From Candidatus Treponema merdequi (GTDB lineage: Bacteria; Spirochaetota; Spirochaetia; Treponematales; Treponemataceae), in assembly GCA_018064525.1 (NCBI GenBank), contig JAGHVB010000021.1:1-51726 (forward strand): 51,726 nucleotides of DNA, written 5' to 3'. The position numbers and the translations under genes are program-made. The notes beneath the pieces are model-generated. The model searched no databases. It had not been told where the DNA came from and saw only the letters and a list, made by a program, of their open reading frames with translations. Shown piece by piece: positions 1 through 7,244 of the stretch (the first letter of the stretch is position 1; each line of letters opens with the position of its first letter).

Positions 1-2
1 AT

Positions 3-524
3 TTATTAGAGTTTTTAAGTAAATCTGATGATAAGGATTTAATAGCTGAAGCAATAATGATATTAAGTGGGTATCCTTACCAATGTAAAGAAGTTTTACC
101 ATATATTCATAAATATATTACTGATGAAAATGATGATCTTAGATATAGATGTATTATTTCTTTAGGTTGGATAGGAGATAAAAATGCTTTTCCATTGCTT
201 TATAAATGTTTTCAAACTGAAAATAATATGACAAATAAAGGATATACTTTGAGTTCAATGCGTCAATTGTATTTTAGAATTCCGGAATTAAAGTCAAATA
301 TTTTAGAAGTTTATAAAGAAGTAATGAGAAGTAATCCTAGCCAAGATATAATTCTAATTATTGGTTTATGTTTGCAAACTTTATTGAGAATGAAAATTGG
401 AATAGTAGAAGATGAAAAAGGTATACATTCAACTGATTCAATAGAAAATATAAAAGAAAAAATAAAAAAGAATCTTTTTTTTAATGATATGGATTTATTA
501 CGAAGTAAGAAAATGGACGAATAA
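3..524 (+). CDS. HEAT-repeat-like protein, 5'-truncated by window edge, probably frameshifted at 3' end
   Basis: The reading frame is open from the first bases of the window, so the true start lies upstream; an internal ATG at 57 is not convincing as the start. The visible 173 residues are helical with the spacing of HEAT/armadillo repeats (for example DLRYRCIISLGWIGDKNAFPLL). Such proteins often serve as immunity or scaffolding proteins next to polymorphic toxins. That role is inferred here from the AT-rich composition and the TPR-like gene that follows. The frame ends at 522-524 shortly after a run of eight T. Removing one T would extend the protein by a natural-looking tail to a stop at 610-612, four bases before the next gene. 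The function is not known from sequence alone. Confidence 0.7.
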   Translation, partial: LLEFLSKSDDKDLIAEAIMILSGYPYQCKEVLPYIHKYITDENDDLRYRCIISLGWIGDKNAFPLLYKCFQTENNMTNKGYTLSSMRQLYFRIPELKSNILEVYKEVMRSNPSQDIILIIGLCLQTLLRMKIGIVEDEKGIHSTDSIENIKEKIKKNLFFNDMDLLRSKKMDE

Positions 525-612
525 TTATTATCCTGAGTATTATGGATATAATAGAAGTGAAGGAGCGAAGATGACAGAAAAATATCTTCCTTCAGTATTA
601 AAAGGAGAATAA
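475..612 (+). other. Out-of-frame C-terminal tail of the HEAT-like gene after a T8 tract
   Basis: The run of eight T at 475-482 separates two good reading frames. Downstream, the frame ending at 610-612 reads as protein-like sequence containing NNYYPEYYGYNRSEGAKM and ending TEKYLPSVLKGE. The annotated frame stops after KKMDE. One T fewer would join the two into a single product ending just before the 617 gene, whose ribosome binding site (AAAGGAG) overlaps this tail. The cause could be a real mutation, homopolymer slippage giving phase variation, or a sequencing error. Confidence 0.6.
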
Positions 613-616
613 AAAA

Positions 617-1000
617 ATGGATGTTGCTGAAGATTTTTTTAATATGAAAATAGGTCATTGTAGTAAAAATGAGGCAATTAATATGTTAATTAATTATTAT
701 GAAGATCTACCAGAACCAAGAATAAAAATTAAAAACTCATATTTATTTGTCCGTAAGATTTGTGAACTTGCATTAGAAGAAAAAGATTTTGATTTAGCAG
801 AAAAATGGGGTGTCATAGGATTGCAATATGATGGGATTCATGGATTATTGGGAGAGCAAAATTTCTTTTTAGGAAAAGTATATTTTGCTAAAGGTGATTT
901 TGAAAAAGCAAAAGAATATTTTACTAAAGTTTATAAAAATTCTAAATTACGTCTTTTTAAAGATAAAAATCCCGAATATCGGAAATTGATAAATAAATAA
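617..1000 (+). CDS. Small TPR-like protein, putative immunity-type
   Basis: This is a 127-residue acidic, helical protein. Its central and C-terminal part (about residues 50-115) has TPR-like spacing: ICELALEEKDFDLAEKWG, then FFLGKVYFAKGDFEKAKEYF. There is no signal peptide or membrane segment. The ATG at 617 has an AAAGGAG ribosome binding site about nine bases upstream. It follows the HEAT-like gene closely, probably in the same transcript, and shares its very low GC content. Short soluble TPR/HEAT genes in tandem are typical of immunity-gene arrays after polymorphic toxins. No toxin is visible in the window, so this remains inference. Confidence 0.7.
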   Translation: MDVAEDFFNMKIGHCSKNEAINMLINYYEDLPEPRIKIKNSYLFVRKICELALEEKDFDLAEKWGVIGLQYDGIHGLLGEQNFFLGKVYFAKGDFEKAKEYFTKVYKNSKLRLFKDKNPEYRKLINK

Positions 1001-1034
1001 TAATATAAAAACTCCTATGAAAAATGTTATTTTA

Positions 1035-1064
1035 TTTACAAAAGTCCTATGACTATTGTATAAA
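1035..1064 (+). promoter_or_regulatory. Promoter of the DUF4143 ATPase gene, leaderless geometry
   Basis: A -35 box TTTACA (1035-1040), an 18-base spacer and a -10 box TATAAA (1059-1064) lie directly ahead of the ATG at 1072, with seven bases between the -10 box and the start codon. No Shine-Dalgarno precedes that ATG. A start at 1072 on a leaderless mRNA fits better than the upstream in-frame ATG at 1024, which lies ahead of the -35 box. Confidence 0.45.
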
Positions 1065-1071
1065 ATTTCTC

Positions 1072-2385
1072 ATGCAAAGAGATTTCATTAATAATTTAAT
1101 TGAATGGAAAGACAGCAAAAGAAGAAAGCCTCTTCTCCTTACAGGTGTCCGTCAGTGTGGAAAAACTTATCTTCTTAAAGAATTTGGCTCAAAGTATTTT
1201 GACAATTTTTGTTACATAAACTTTGAATCTGCAGGGAAATATTCTGCAATTTTTGAATATGACTTTGATGTAAAACGAATCTTGCGTGAAATAGAACTTG
1301 AAGAAAATGTAAAAATTACTGAAGGCAAAACTCTTTTAATTTTTGATGAAATTCAGGAGTGTCCAAAAGCAATTACTTCCCTCAAATATTTTTGTGAAAA
1401 TCTTTCAGAACTTCATCTTGTTTGTGCAGGCTCTTTGCTTGGTGTTGCCTTAAAAAAAGAAAACATTTCATTTCCTGTTGGAAAAGTTAACCGTATGCAG
1501 CTTTACCCGATGAGCTTTAAAGAATATTTGCAGGCTGTGGGTGAAGAAAAATATATTGAATTATTTAATAAGTGGAATGTAAATCGCGAAATTCCAGAAC
1601 TTTATTCAGTTCCACTCGAACGTCATTTAAAAAATTATTATATTGTTGGGGGAATGCCAGAAGCGGTAAAACAATTTGCAGAATCAGGTGATTACGAAGA
1701 AGTTGCAAAAATTCAGGATGAAATTCTTTCTGATTATGCAGATGATTTTTCTAAGCATGCTCCTGTTTCTGAAATTGAAAAAATCCGTATGATCTGGAAT
1801 TCAATTCCAAATCAGCTGGCAAAAGAAAATAATAAATTTGTTTTTTCTCATGTAAAAGAAGGTAAGCGTGCCCACGAACTTGAAGCAGCACTTCAATGGT
1901 TAAAAAATGCAGGACTTGTTCATCTTGTTGAATTGGTTTCGAATGCAGAAGTTCCATTATCTTCAAATGCTGATGCAACTTATTTTAAAGTTTACATGGC
2001 AGACAGCGGACTTTTATGCAGACGGCTTGGGCTTTCTTATAAAAATATCCTGGAAGAAAATACTGCTCTTTCAACATTTAAAGGTGCAATTACAGAAAAT
2101 TATGTTTTACAGGAACTTATAACTCAAAGCAAAACACCATATTTCTGGCGATCAGGAAACACAGCTGAGTTAGACTTTTTATATGAAGCTGAAGGTGAAA
2201 TTATTCCTGTAGAAGTAAAAGCTGCAGCAAATACACAGGCAAAAAGTTTTAAGCAGTTCTGTAAAAAATATCAGAATAAGAAAGGTTTTAAATTATCTTT
2301 GAAAAATATTGCAGAAAATGATTGCGAAGGAACTAATGCAGTCAGTCTTCCGCTTTACTTAGTATGGAATATAGATTTTTATTAA
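1072..2385 (+). CDS. AAA ATPase with C-terminal DUF4143 domain
   Basis: This 437-residue protein has the usual two-part layout of the family. The N-terminal AAA_14 ATPase has Walker A GVRQCGKT (about 25-32) and Walker B LLIFDEIQEC (about 88-97). The C-terminal DUF4143 region contains FWRSGNTAELDFLY and PVEVKA, which resembles a PD-(D/E)xK nuclease fold. Proteins of this type are common, scattered by transfer and of uncertain function; roles in DNA handling or mobile-element biology have been suggested. I chose ATG 1072 because family members start close to MQRDFINNLIEW and because of the promoter placement. An in-frame ATG at 1024 would add 16 residues. Confidence 0.88.
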   Translation: MQRDFINNLIEWKDSKRRKPLLLTGVRQCGKTYLLKEFGSKYFDNFCYINFESAGKYSAIFEYDFDVKRILREIELEENVKITEGKTLLIFDEIQECPKAITSLKYFCENLSELHLVCAGSLLGVALKKENISFPVGKVNRMQLYPMSFKEYLQAVGEEKYIELFNKWNVNREIPELYSVPLERHLKNYYIVGGMPEAVKQFAESGDYEEVAKIQDEILSDYADDFSKHAPVSEIEKIRMIWNSIPNQLAKENNKFVFSHVKEGKRAHELEAALQWLKNAGLVHLVELVSNAEVPLSSNADATYFKVYMADSGLLCRRLGLSYKNILEENTALSTFKGAITENYVLQELITQSKTPYFWRSGNTAELDFLYEAEGEIIPVEVKAAANTQAKSFKQFCKKYQNKKGFKLSLKNIAENDCEGTNAVSLPLYLVWNIDFY

Positions 2386-2429
2386 TCACAGGGGAAATAA
2401 ATAGTTCTATAAAAAGGTAAGAAAAATTA

Positions 2430-2495
2430 ATGACCAAAATAACCGAAACCAATACATATGGAGAATACCTTGATATTCCCCGGATTCAATATTAA
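2430..2495 (+). CDS. Possible 21-residue small ORF
   Basis: A short frame starting MTKITETNTYGEYL lies after an AAAAAGG-like ribosome binding site (about 2411-2417). It ends ten bases before the next gene's preferred start. Its composition is protein-like, but no family is recognised. It could be a leader peptide, a gene remnant or chance. Confidence 0.2.
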   Translation: MTKITETNTYGEYLDIPRIQY

Positions 2496-2498
2496 CAT
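2470..2498 (+). promoter_or_regulatory. Promoter of the small exported protein, leaderless geometry
   Basis: TTGATA (2470-2475), a 17-base spacer and TAACAT (2493-2498) are followed after seven bases by the ATG at 2506. No ribosome binding site is visible before that ATG. Confidence 0.35.
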
Positions 2499-2505
2499 AT
2501 CAATT

Positions 2506-2994
2506 ATGAAAAAATTTTTAACTTTAATTTTATTTATTCTATTCACATCATCAATTTTTGCAGAAGGCTCAAAATCGTTTGTCGTTGCTCGAAGCGCAGA
2601 CGGAGTAACTGTTAATGATGAAGCAATTTTAAAAACATCAGATGACTTAAAAGATCCGTTTACCGTTCTTGTAAAATTTTTCAAAAATTATTTGGAAAAT
2701 AATGAAAAGTGGAAAGATTATGTTTATGATAATCCTGCATCTCCTTCGAAAAAAGATTTTCTGATAAGTGCAATGCTTGAAGCATATGAAGATTTGTACG
2801 GTTCGGTCGATAGCATTACGATTACGATTAACGAAGGTGATTACAAAGATTCTCGTTACGGAAATGGAACAATTTATTATTCCATCAGTCTGGAACTTTC
2901 ATTTGAAGGCGAAACAGAATCAGGAACAGATGAAGTTACAATGGTCAGAGATGATGAAACTGGCTTCTGGTATGTTACCGAAATACCGCAATAA
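2506..2994 (+). CDS. Small exported protein of unknown function
   Basis: This 162-residue protein has a clear signal peptide (MKKFLTLILFILFTSSIFAE, cleavage after FA), which is why the start is placed at 2506 and not at the upstream ATG 2458. The mature part has alternating beta-like stretches (SITITINEGDY, IYYSISLELSFEGE) and no cysteine. It may be a small periplasmic lipocalin-like or NTF2-like protein, but I do not recognise the family. It stands alone between the ATPase and the acyl-CoA synthetase. Confidence 0.75.
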   Translation: MKKFLTLILFILFTSSIFAEGSKSFVVARSADGVTVNDEAILKTSDDLKDPFTVLVKFFKNYLENNEKWKDYVYDNPASPSKKDFLISAMLEAYEDLYGSVDSITITINEGDYKDSRYGNGTIYYSISLELSFEGETESGTDEVTMVRDDETGFWYVTEIPQ

Positions 2995-3045
2995 AAAATA
3001 ATTTTTTCTTGCAACCTTTCCGCCATTTTTCTGTCTAATATTATG

Positions 3046-3073
3046 TTGACAAAAACAAATAATATGTCATACT
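3046..3073 (+). promoter_or_regulatory. Sigma70-like promoter of the acyl-CoA synthetase gene
   Basis: A consensus -35 box TTGACA (3046-3051), a 16-base spacer and CATACT (3068-3073) are followed by a GGAAAGAG ribosome binding site and the ATG at 3093. Confidence 0.6.
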
Positions 3074-3092
3074 GAAAAAGGACGGAAAGAGA

Positions 3093-4820
3093 ATGAACTA
3101 TTTAAAAAAATTATTTCAAAATCAAAACTCAAATTCTGCAGATAATTACTCTGACATTGCAGATACATTTTCAAACTGCGAATCACTTCAAGACAATTTT
3201 GAAATTCCAATTCCAGAAAATTTTAACTTCGCACGCGATGTCGTTGATTATTATGCGCAGGTGGAACCTCAAAAACGCGCGCTCGTATGGTGCAACGATG
3301 ACGGTGAAGAAAAAATATTTTCATTTGAAAATATTTCGCGCGAATCAAAAAAGACTGCACAGTTTTTAATCGACAGTGGAATTTCAAAAGGCGATGTCGT
3401 TATGTTAATGCTTCGTCGGCGCTATGAGTTCTGGTATTTTATTTTAGCGTGTCATAGAATTGGTGCGATTGCGGTTCCGGCGACAGTGCAGCTAACTTCG
3501 AAAGACATTGAGTATCGCGTAAAGACAAGCGGCGCAAAAATGATTGTCACTATCGATGACGAAAATGTAAATAAAGAAATCGACGCTGCGCTTGAGAATC
3601 TCGCTCGCGGGGGCATTGCAAGTGATGTCAGTAAAGAAGCTCGTGCGGGCATTAAAAAATATTTCAGTTCTGAAAATTCCATCTGCAGAAAAATAACTCT
3701 CTCGCAATTCCATAAAACTTTCGATAACACAAATCTTGCGCTTTACGAAATTCCACCTGAAACAAAAAACTCTGATACGATGGTTGTCTTTTTCACAAGC
3801 GGAACATCGGGAGAGCCGAAAATGGTTTCTCATAATTTTTTGTATCCGCTCGGACATATTGTAACAGCTCTTTTCTGGCAGCGTGTTTCTGATGGCGGAC
3901 TTCATCTGACGCTTGCAGAAACAGGTTGGGCAAAAGCACTCTGGGGAAAATTGTACGGGCAGTGGATCTGCGGGTCTGCAGTTTTTGTTTATGACTTTAT
4001 AACTTTTAAACCTGACAATGTTTTAGAAAAAATTGAAAAATATAAAGTGACGACATTCTGTGCGCCGCCGACAATTTACAGATATCTTATCCGCACAGAT
4101 TTTTCAAAACACGATATTACTTCACTTACGCATTGCACGACAGCAGGCGAATCTCTCAGCGAAGAAGTTTCAGAAACATTTTTCAAAAAAACAAATTTGA
4201 AAATCCATGAAGCATACGGACAGACAGAAGCAACTGTCATCATCGGAAACTTTTTTGATTCAGAAACAAAACCTGGCTCAATGGGAAAAGCATCTCCGTG
4301 CTACGATGTCATAATCGAAAATGAAAATGGAGATGAATGCGCTCCAAATGAAAAAGGTCAGGTTGTAGTAAAGCTTGATAAGAAAATTCCACTTGGGCTT
4401 TTTTCTGGATATTACAATGATGAAGAAAAAACTCGCGCTGTATTTTCTGATAAAAGATATTACACGGGTGACACTGCTTATCGCGATGAAGACGGCTACT
4501 TTTTTTACTGCGGCCGCGGAGATGATGTCATAAAAAGTGCGGGCTTTAGAATAAGTCCGTACGAAGTTGAAAAAGTTCTCGCAAGTCATCCGGCTGTAAT
4601 GGAATGTCTTGTTTACGGAATTCCTGATGAAAAACGCGGTCAGGTTGTAAAAGCGATGATCGTTCTGAATGACGGTTTTGAACCAGGCGAAACTCTTGCC
4701 CGCGAGATTCAGGAATATGTTTTCAAGCGCATTGCCCTTTATAAGCGTCCTCGCGTAGTGGAATTTGTAAAATCGCTTCCAAAAACAGTTTCTGACAAGA
4801 TCGTGAGAAAGAAAGTGTAG
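3093..4820 (+). CDS. AMP-forming acyl-CoA synthetase (medium-chain/acetyl-CoA synthetase-like)
   Basis: This 575-residue member of the ANL superfamily activates a carboxylic acid to acyl-AMP and then to acyl-CoA in the cytoplasm. Visible motifs are the P-loop TSGTSGEPK (about 235-243), AYGQTE (374-379), the hinge-region YTGDTAYRDEDGYFFYCGR, and the catalytic C-terminal lysine in SDKIVRKK (about K569), where the usual SGKI is SDKI. The overall form is closest to medium-chain acyl-CoA synthetases. The exact substrate cannot be read from sequence. The gene has its own promoter and lies about 1.1 kb upstream of fabF/ter, so a fatty-acid salvage role is plausible. Confidence 0.88.
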   Translation: MNYLKKLFQNQNSNSADNYSDIADTFSNCESLQDNFEIPIPENFNFARDVVDYYAQVEPQKRALVWCNDDGEEKIFSFENISRESKKTAQFLIDSGISKGDVVMLMLRRRYEFWYFILACHRIGAIAVPATVQLTSKDIEYRVKTSGAKMIVTIDDENVNKEIDAALENLARGGIASDVSKEARAGIKKYFSSENSICRKITLSQFHKTFDNTNLALYEIPPETKNSDTMVVFFTSGTSGEPKMVSHNFLYPLGHIVTALFWQRVSDGGLHLTLAETGWAKALWGKLYGQWICGSAVFVYDFITFKPDNVLEKIEKYKVTTFCAPPTIYRYLIRTDFSKHDITSLTHCTTAGESLSEEVSETFFKKTNLKIHEAYGQTEATVIIGNFFDSETKPGSMGKASPCYDVIIENENGDECAPNEKGQVVVKLDKKIPLGLFSGYYNDEEKTRAVFSDKRYYTGDTAYRDEDGYFFYCGRGDDVIKSAGFRISPYEVEKVLASHPAVMECLVYGIPDEKRGQVVKAMIVLNDGFEPGETLAREIQEYVFKRIALYKRPRVVEFVKSLPKTVSDKIVRKKV

Positions 4821-4873
4821 TGTAAAAATAAAATTATTACAGTAATTTATCTTTACAAAATATGTAATATTTC

Positions 4874-4902
4874 TTGACTTACTCTGAAAATGATGTTAAC
4901 TT
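4874..4902 (+). promoter_or_regulatory. Candidate promoter of the toxin-antitoxin operon, leaderless geometry
   Basis: TTGACT (4874-4879), a 17-base spacer and a weak -10 TAACTT (4897-4902) end six bases before the ATG at 4909. There is no Shine-Dalgarno. The palindrome GTTAAC overlaps the -10 and is a possible autoregulatory site. Confidence 0.35.
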
Positions 4903-4908
4903 AAAATC

Positions 4909-5412
4909 ATGAAAGATATTTTGATTTCTCTTCGTACAGAAAACCGATATTCTCAAAACGCTCTTGCAAAAGAGCTCGGCATTTCGCGCCAGGCTTATAT
5001 TAAATATGAAACAGGCGAAGTTGAACCTTCTGTAGAAATAATCCGCAAATTAAGTAAGATTTTCAATGTTTCGTATGCGTATTTGATTGATAATGGAAAA
5101 TGTAAAACCGGACATTCTGATAATTTGTATGAATTTTCAGAAGAAAAAAGTTCATCTGTCGCTGATGCCCGCCCTTTGTATAAGAGCCAGTCTCTTAATT
5201 ATGAAAATGTTTTATACGGTATACAGTCTATGCTTAAGACTTTTTCACAGGAACAGCTCCAGTCTGTTTATTCGATTGTTCAATCTGTAAATAGCCTTAA
5301 TTCCAGTTCTCAAAAACCGTGTTCTAAACGCACTCCTGGCGGTCTTTCAGGTGATTTGTGGATCTCAGAAGATTTTGATGCTCCGATTGATGAGTTCAAG
5401 GAGTATATGTAA
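4909..5412 (+). CDS. XRE-family HTH antitoxin with VapB-like C-terminal tail
   Basis: This 167-residue protein has an N-terminal Cro/CI helix-turn-helix (about residues 3-60: NRYSQNALAKELGISRQAYI, then PSVEIIRKLSKIFNVSYAYL). A variable linker leads to a C-terminal tail DLWISEDFDAPIDEFKEYM, the toxin-wrapping segment seen in VapB/Phd-type antitoxins. Its stop codon overlaps the start of the PIN toxin gene by one base (TAATG), so the two are translationally coupled. It is expected to bind its own promoter and neutralise the toxin. The XRE head on a VapB-like tail is a less common arrangement than AbrB or RHH heads. Confidence 0.85.
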   Translation: MKDILISLRTENRYSQNALAKELGISRQAYIKYETGEVEPSVEIIRKLSKIFNVSYAYLIDNGKCKTGHSDNLYEFSEEKSSSVADARPLYKSQSLNYENVLYGIQSMLKTFSQEQLQSVYSIVQSVNSLNSSSQKPCSKRTPGGLSGDLWISEDFDAPIDEFKEYM

Positions 5413-5792
5413 TGTTAATTCTTGATACTCATGCACTTCTCTGGTATTTATCTGATTCAAAAGAAATGGGCGATGATTTAAAACAGCAGATTTCAGACAG
5501 TGATTTAGTTGCCGTAAGTATCGCTTCATTTTGGGAAATTGCGATTAAACAGAGTATTGGAAAATTAAAGCTGGAAGAATCAGTTTCTGAAATAGAACAT
5601 ATTTGCTATCTAAAAGATATTATGATTTTACCAATAAAACCATCAGAACTTGATGTCATTAAAACTCTTCCAAATATACACGCAGATCCTTTTGACCGTC
5701 TGATTATTTCTCAGACAATTTCTGAATCAGCAATTCTTGTGACCAAAGATTCAAATATTCATAAATATCCTGTCAGGACTATCTGGAAATAA
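5412..5792 (+). CDS. vapC: VapC-like PIN-domain toxin ribonuclease
   Basis: This 126-residue PIN protein carries the expected metal-binding acidic residues: D5 in LILDTHALLW, E42 in SFWEIAIK, D94 in ADPFDRLI and D112 in VTKDSNI. It resembles the COG3744 type. The predicted activity is Mg-dependent cleavage of tRNA or rRNA, restrained by the upstream XRE/VapB-like antitoxin with which it overlaps by one base. The length and all key residues look intact, so the module is probably functional. Confidence 0.88.
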   Translation: MLILDTHALLWYLSDSKEMGDDLKQQISDSDLVAVSIASFWEIAIKQSIGKLKLEESVSEIEHICYLKDIMILPIKPSELDVIKTLPNIHADPFDRLIISQTISESAILVTKDSNIHKYPVRTIWK

Positions 5793-5819
5793 ATCTCTCG
5801 AAAATTCCACTCTGACATA

Positions 5820-5849
5820 TTGACAATTAATGTCATTTTACTTTATTAT
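5820..5849 (+). promoter_or_regulatory. fabF promoter with operator-like palindrome
   Basis: TTGACA (5820-5825), an 18-base spacer and TATTAT (5844-5849) form a near-consensus promoter. The -35 box is part of an inverted repeat TGACA-N5-TGTCA (5821-5835). Further TGACAT words lie at 5813-5818 and 5849-5854. The arrangement suggests repression by a dimeric regulator, perhaps a fatty-acid-responsive one. The regulator is unidentified. Confidence 0.55.
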
Positions 5850-5873
5850 GACATTATTCAAAAAAGTGTAAAA

Positions 5874-5926
5874 CTGGTGCCGGAAGTTCAGCTTAAAAAA
5901 TGTGCAGCATGGCACCGGATTTTTTT
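5874..5926 (+). promoter_or_regulatory. fabF leader hairpin with T7 run (possible attenuator)
   Basis: GGTGCC (5876-5881) pairs with GGCACC (5911-5916), extended by an outer C-G and T-G. It is followed at once by seven T (5920-5926) and then by the fabF ribosome binding site CAGGAGA. A terminator-like hairpin between promoter and ribosome binding site suggests transcription attenuation. The loop contains the word GCTTAAAAAAT, also found in the decarboxylase leader at 34170-34229. Confidence 0.4.
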
Positions 5927-5940
5927 GTCAGGAGAATTTT

Positions 5941-7197
5941 ATGAGACGCGTTGTTGTAACTGGACTTGGAGCTGTGACTCCGATTGGAAATAATGTTGAA
6001 GAAACTTGGAATGCAATCAAGGCTGGAAAAATCGGAATTGATAAGATAACGCTGTTTGATGCTTCGGATTACAAAGTTCAGATTGCGGCTGAGGTTAAGG
6101 ATTTTGATCTTGTTAACTGGGGAATCGATTCTAAGGACAGCCGAAAGATGGCGCGCTTTACTCAGTTTCTTGTTGCGTCTTCAACAGAGGCTCTCAAAGA
6201 TGCCGGCTTTACAAAAGAAAATCTTGCGAATGAAAAATGTGGAATCATGGTCGGAAACGGAATCGGTGGTTTTGACATCATCGAACAGGGCTTTAAAAAA
6301 TATCTTGATCCGAAAGCAGGTCCAAATCGACTTCCGCCTTTGACAGCTCCTGAAATGATTCCGAATGAGGCTGCGGCAAATGTCAGCATGCTTTATGGAA
6401 TCGACGGTCCGTCGTGGACTTTGGCAACTGCATGTTCAAGTGGAACTGATGCGATGGGAACTGCACTCGATATGGTAAGAAGCGGTCGTGTTGATATCTG
6501 TATTACTGGTGGAACAGAAGCTGACATCAACGGTTTTGGAATAAGCTGTTTTACTGTTTTGAAAGCACTCGCTTCAAAATATAATGATGACCCGAAACAC
6601 GCAAGCCGTCCTTTTGATAAAGACCGTGACGGATTTGTAATGGGCGAAGGAAGCGCAGTTTTAATTCTAGAAGAACTTGAACACGCAAAAGCACGCGGTG
6701 CAAAAATCTACGCTGAGTTTGCAGGATACGGCGCATCAAGCGATGCCTATCACATCACAGCACCGCTCCCCGACGGAACAGGCGGCGCAAAAGCAATTAC
6801 CCGCGCACTCAAAGACGCAAACTTAAAACCAGAAGACATTCAATATTACAACGCCCACGGAACATCAACACACGCAAACGACTCGGGCGAAACAAACATG
6901 GTAAAAATCGCATTTGGCGATCATGCTAAAAAATTAAAAATATCATCAACAAAATCTATGACAGGACACATGATCGGTGCAGCCGGCGCCGTCGAAGCCC
7001 TTTTCTGCATCAAAGCGATCAACGACAGTTACTATCCTGCCACAATGAACCTTGAACACCAGGATACCGAGGGTGGCTGTGATCTGTACTACGTTCCGAA
7101 CAAAGGTGAAAGTGGAACTATTAATGCCACAGCCTCTGTATCGCTCGGCTTCGGCGGTCACAATGGCTGCGTAATTTTCAAAAAGTATGTGAGCTGA
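5941..7197 (+). CDS. fabF: 3-oxoacyl-[acyl-carrier-protein] synthase II
   Basis: This 418-residue beta-ketoacyl-ACP synthase of the KAS II type condenses malonyl-ACP with acyl-ACP in fatty-acid elongation. The catalytic triad is visible: C165 in TACSSGTDA, H306 in NAHGTSTHAND and H343 in SMTGHMIGAAGA, with K338 before it. I place the start at ATG 5941 (MRRVVVTGLGAVTPIG) because a strong AGGAGA site precedes it; an upstream in-frame ATG at 5902 lies inside the leader hairpin. The gene is followed after 47 bases by ter, so elongation and enoyl reduction are probably co-transcribed. Confidence 0.95.
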   Translation: MRRVVVTGLGAVTPIGNNVEETWNAIKAGKIGIDKITLFDASDYKVQIAAEVKDFDLVNWGIDSKDSRKMARFTQFLVASSTEALKDAGFTKENLANEKCGIMVGNGIGGFDIIEQGFKKYLDPKAGPNRLPPLTAPEMIPNEAAANVSMLYGIDGPSWTLATACSSGTDAMGTALDMVRSGRVDICITGGTEADINGFGISCFTVLKALASKYNDDPKHASRPFDKDRDGFVMGEGSAVLILEELEHAKARGAKIYAEFAGYGASSDAYHITAPLPDGTGGAKAITRALKDANLKPEDIQYYNAHGTSTHANDSGETNMVKIAFGDHAKKLKISSTKSMTGHMIGAAGAVEALFCIKAINDSYYPATMNLEHQDTEGGCDLYYVPNKGESGTINATASVSLGFGGHNGCVIFKKYVS

Positions 7198-7244
7198 GCC
7201 GCGCGGGCTTTTGAAGAGAGTGGAATTTGTAAAAAGGAGTTTCC

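Noticed and set aside
2427-2684. Minus-strand frame of 85 codons over the small exported protein
   Set aside because: It is a shadow of a plus-strand gene with a clear signal peptide.
5902-5940. Upstream ATG at 5902 as the fabF start
   Set aside because: It lies in the leader hairpin loop and would add residues not seen in KAS II proteins; ATG 5941 has an AGGAGA site and the family's usual N-terminus.
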